From: Actinophytocola sp045807065
Lineage (GTDB): Bacteria; Actinomycetota; Actinomycetes; Mycobacteriales; Pseudonocardiaceae
Assembly (NCBI RefSeq): GCF_045807065.1
Contig: NZ_JBJMIE010000410.1
Span: 1 to 9,649, forward strand
Reading direction: 5' to 3'
Length of the DNA: 9,649 nucleotides
A model generated the notes under the pieces. That model was given only the letters and a program-made list of their open reading frames with translations. It was not told where the DNA came from and did no database searches. Shown here one piece after another: positions 8,435-9,649 of this stretch. The position numbers and the translations under genes are program-made. The stretch's first letter is position 1. Each line of letters starts with the position of its first letter.

Positions 8435-9091
8435 ATGGACCGACGGCAGCGATACCGGGAGCAGACCCGTCAGGAGGTCAAGCGCATCGCGCTGGAGCAG
8501 CTCGCGGAGCACGGCGTCGCGGGCATCTCGGTGAACGCGATCGGCAAGCGCATGGGCGTCACCGGGCCCGCCCTGTACCGGTACTTCGCCAACCGGGACG
8601 CCCTGCTGACCGAGCTGATCTCCGACGGCTACCACGACCTTGCCGACACCCTCGAGGTCGCCATCGCGAGCGTGCCGGCCGAGCCGGAGCGGCTGTGGGC
8701 CGGCGCACGCGCCATGCGGGAGTGGGCACTCGCCGCGCCCCACCGCTACCTGCTGCTGTTCGGGACGCCCGTGCCCGGCTACGAGGCGCCGCCGCACACC
8801 CTCGACGCCGCCAGCCGCAGCATGGCCGCGCTGCTGTCCGCCGCGGGGGAGGACACCGGCCCACCGGCGGAAGGCGCGCTGGCGGAGCAGGTGCGCGCGT
8901 GGGGCGCGCGCATGGGGTACGACGGCCGCACGGCCCGGCAGCTGCACTGGGGGCTGATCGTGTGGTCGCGCCTGCACGGGCACCTCAGCCTGGAGGTCAC
9001 CGGCCAGCTCGCGGCCACGGAGGTGGACCCGGCGCTGCTCTTCGACGCCGAGGTGGAGGCGCTGGTGGCCTGGTGGACCACTCCGTCGTGA
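8435..9091 (+). CDS. TetR family transcriptional regulator
   Basis: The 218-residue protein has an N-terminal TetR DNA-binding domain with the helix-turn-helix at about residues 30-51 (GVTGPALYRYFANRDALL is typical). The ligand-binding C-domain resembles the WHG class (HRYLLLFGTPVPGYEAPP at 103-120, WGLIVWSRLHGHLSLEV at 172-188). It is predicted to be a cytoplasmic, ligand-released repressor; the ligand is unknown. The ATG at 8435 follows GGAGGGAG (8422-8429) at 5 bases. It diverges from the oxidoreductase gene across a palindromic operator candidate, the standard arrangement for a self- and neighbour-regulating TetR. It could also influence pruA, which starts 53 bases downstream on the same strand, but nothing in the sequence shows that. 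Confidence 0.95.
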   Translation: MDRRQRYREQTRQEVKRIALEQLAEHGVAGISVNAIGKRMGVTGPALYRYFANRDALLTELISDGYHDLADTLEVAIASVPAEPERLWAGARAMREWALAAPHRYLLLFGTPVPGYEAPPHTLDAASRSMAALLSAAGEDTGPPAEGALAEQVRAWGARMGYDGRTARQLHWGLIVWSRLHGHLSLEVTGQLAATEVDPALLFDAEVEALVAWWTTPS

Positions 9092-9126
9092 CAGGATGGG
9101 GGTAAGCCACAAGCCGTTCCAGAAAG

Positions 9127-9134
9127 CAGGAGGC
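9127..9134 (+). promoter_or_regulatory. pruA ribosome binding site
   Basis: GCAGGAGG at 9127-9134 lies 10 bases before the ATG at 9145 and fixes the pruA start. Upstream, CAGGAT (9092-9097) directly after the tetR stop could be a -10 box for separate transcription, without a clear -35. Confidence 0.6.
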
Positions 9135-9144
9135 GAGCCACCAC

Positions 9145-9649
9145 ATGGACGCCATTTCGTCCGTGCCCACCCCGGGTAACGAACCTGTCCGCGCTTACCA
9201 GCCGGGCAGTGCCGAACGCGAGTCGCTGCGGCGCAGGATCGCCGAGCTGGAGGGTGAGCGCCACGAGCTCACCATGACCATCGCGGGCGAGCAGCGGATG
9301 GCCGGCGGCGAGTCGATCGACGTGGTCCAGCCGCACGACCACCAGCACGTGCTCGGCGTCTCCGCGCAGGCCACCGCCAAGGACGTCGCCGACGCCGTCG
9401 CCGCGGCCAAGCAGGCCGCCCCCGCCTGGCGGGAACTGCCCTTCGACGAGCGCGCCGCCGTCCTGCTCCGCGCCGCCGACCTGCTGGCCGGACCCTGGCG
9501 CGACACGCTCAACGCCGCGACCGTCCTCGGCCAGTCGAAGTCCGTGCAGCAGGCCGAGATCGACGCCGCGTGCGAGCTCATCGACTTCTGGCGCTTCAAC
9601 GTCGGCTATGCGCGGCGCATCCTCGCCGAGCAGCCCGACTCCAGCCCCG
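9145..9649 (+). CDS. pruA: L-glutamate gamma-semialdehyde dehydrogenase (partial, 3' cut off)
   Basis: The first 168 residues are present and the frame runs off the window. The sequence matches the N-terminus of delta-1-pyrroline-5-carboxylate dehydrogenase, which oxidises glutamate semialdehyde to glutamate with NAD+ in proline catabolism. Family features are the charged helix around ERESLRRRIAELEG (24-37), the VVQPHDHQHVLG strand (60-71), the aldehyde dehydrogenase helix AAKQAAPAWRELPFDERAAV (87-106), and the P5C dehydrogenase signature DFWRFNVGYARRILAEQP (147-164). The catalytic Cys and Glu lie beyond the window. A proline dehydrogenase gene (putA type) is often next to it, but its presence here cannot be seen. 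The start is supported by a good ribosome binding site. Confidence 0.93.
   Translation, partial: MDAISSVPTPGNEPVRAYQPGSAERESLRRRIAELEGERHELTMTIAGEQRMAGGESIDVVQPHDHQHVLGVSAQATAKDVADAVAAAKQAAPAWRELPFDERAAVLLRAADLLAGPWRDTLNAATVLGQSKSVQQAEIDAACELIDFWRFNVGYARRILAEQPDSSP

Overview
The window is high-GC DNA from an actinobacterium. The genes (comF, long-form hpf, secA1, a DUF6912 protein, an Rv3235-type protein, pruA) form a conserved actinobacterial housekeeping neighbourhood. The protein sequences look closest to Pseudonocardiales such as Saccharothrix, Lentzea or Actinosynnema. That placement is inference from the sequence alone. No mobile element, CRISPR array, tRNA or rRNA is visible.

Layout, left to right. 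Bases 1-272 hold no gene but contain a GC-rich zone of degenerate repeats with a 54-base period. comF (minus strand, 273-905) diverges from hpf (plus strand, 1419-2084). The 513-base gap between them contains a structured hpf leader: a good ribosome binding site with a 9-residue mini-ORF, several hairpins, and a CCTCCC element that can pair with the Shine-Dalgarno sequence of either the mini-ORF or hpf. hpf ends in a strong hairpin terminator. secA1 (2287-5196) has its own likely promoter and a perfect 7-bp hairpin near the expected 5' end of its mRNA, and is followed by a perfect 18-bp stem. A DUF6912 gene (minus, 5458-5964) diverges from a SpoU/TrmH-type RNA 2'-O-methyltransferase gene (plus, 6032-6790), followed by an Rv3235-family gene (plus, 6850-7359). 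The Rv3235-like gene overlaps the 3' end of a convergent zinc-independent quinone-oxidoreductase-like gene (minus, 7345-8355). That gene diverges from a TetR-family regulator (plus, 8435-9091), with a perfect palindromic operator candidate between them. The window ends inside pruA (plus, from 9145), the proline-catabolic glutamate-semialdehyde dehydrogenase.

Functionally there are three blocks: ribosome hibernation and protein export (hpf, secA1), RNA modification plus two conserved actinobacterial proteins of unknown function, and a TetR-controlled redox enzyme beside the start of a proline catabolism gene. The points most worth checking are the hpf leader, two substitutions at usually invariant positions in SecA helicase motif V (TAIVRGG instead of TDIVLGG), and the inverted orientation of comF. 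Otherwise the window is ordinary core chromosome, and I see no clear new defence or biosynthetic system.
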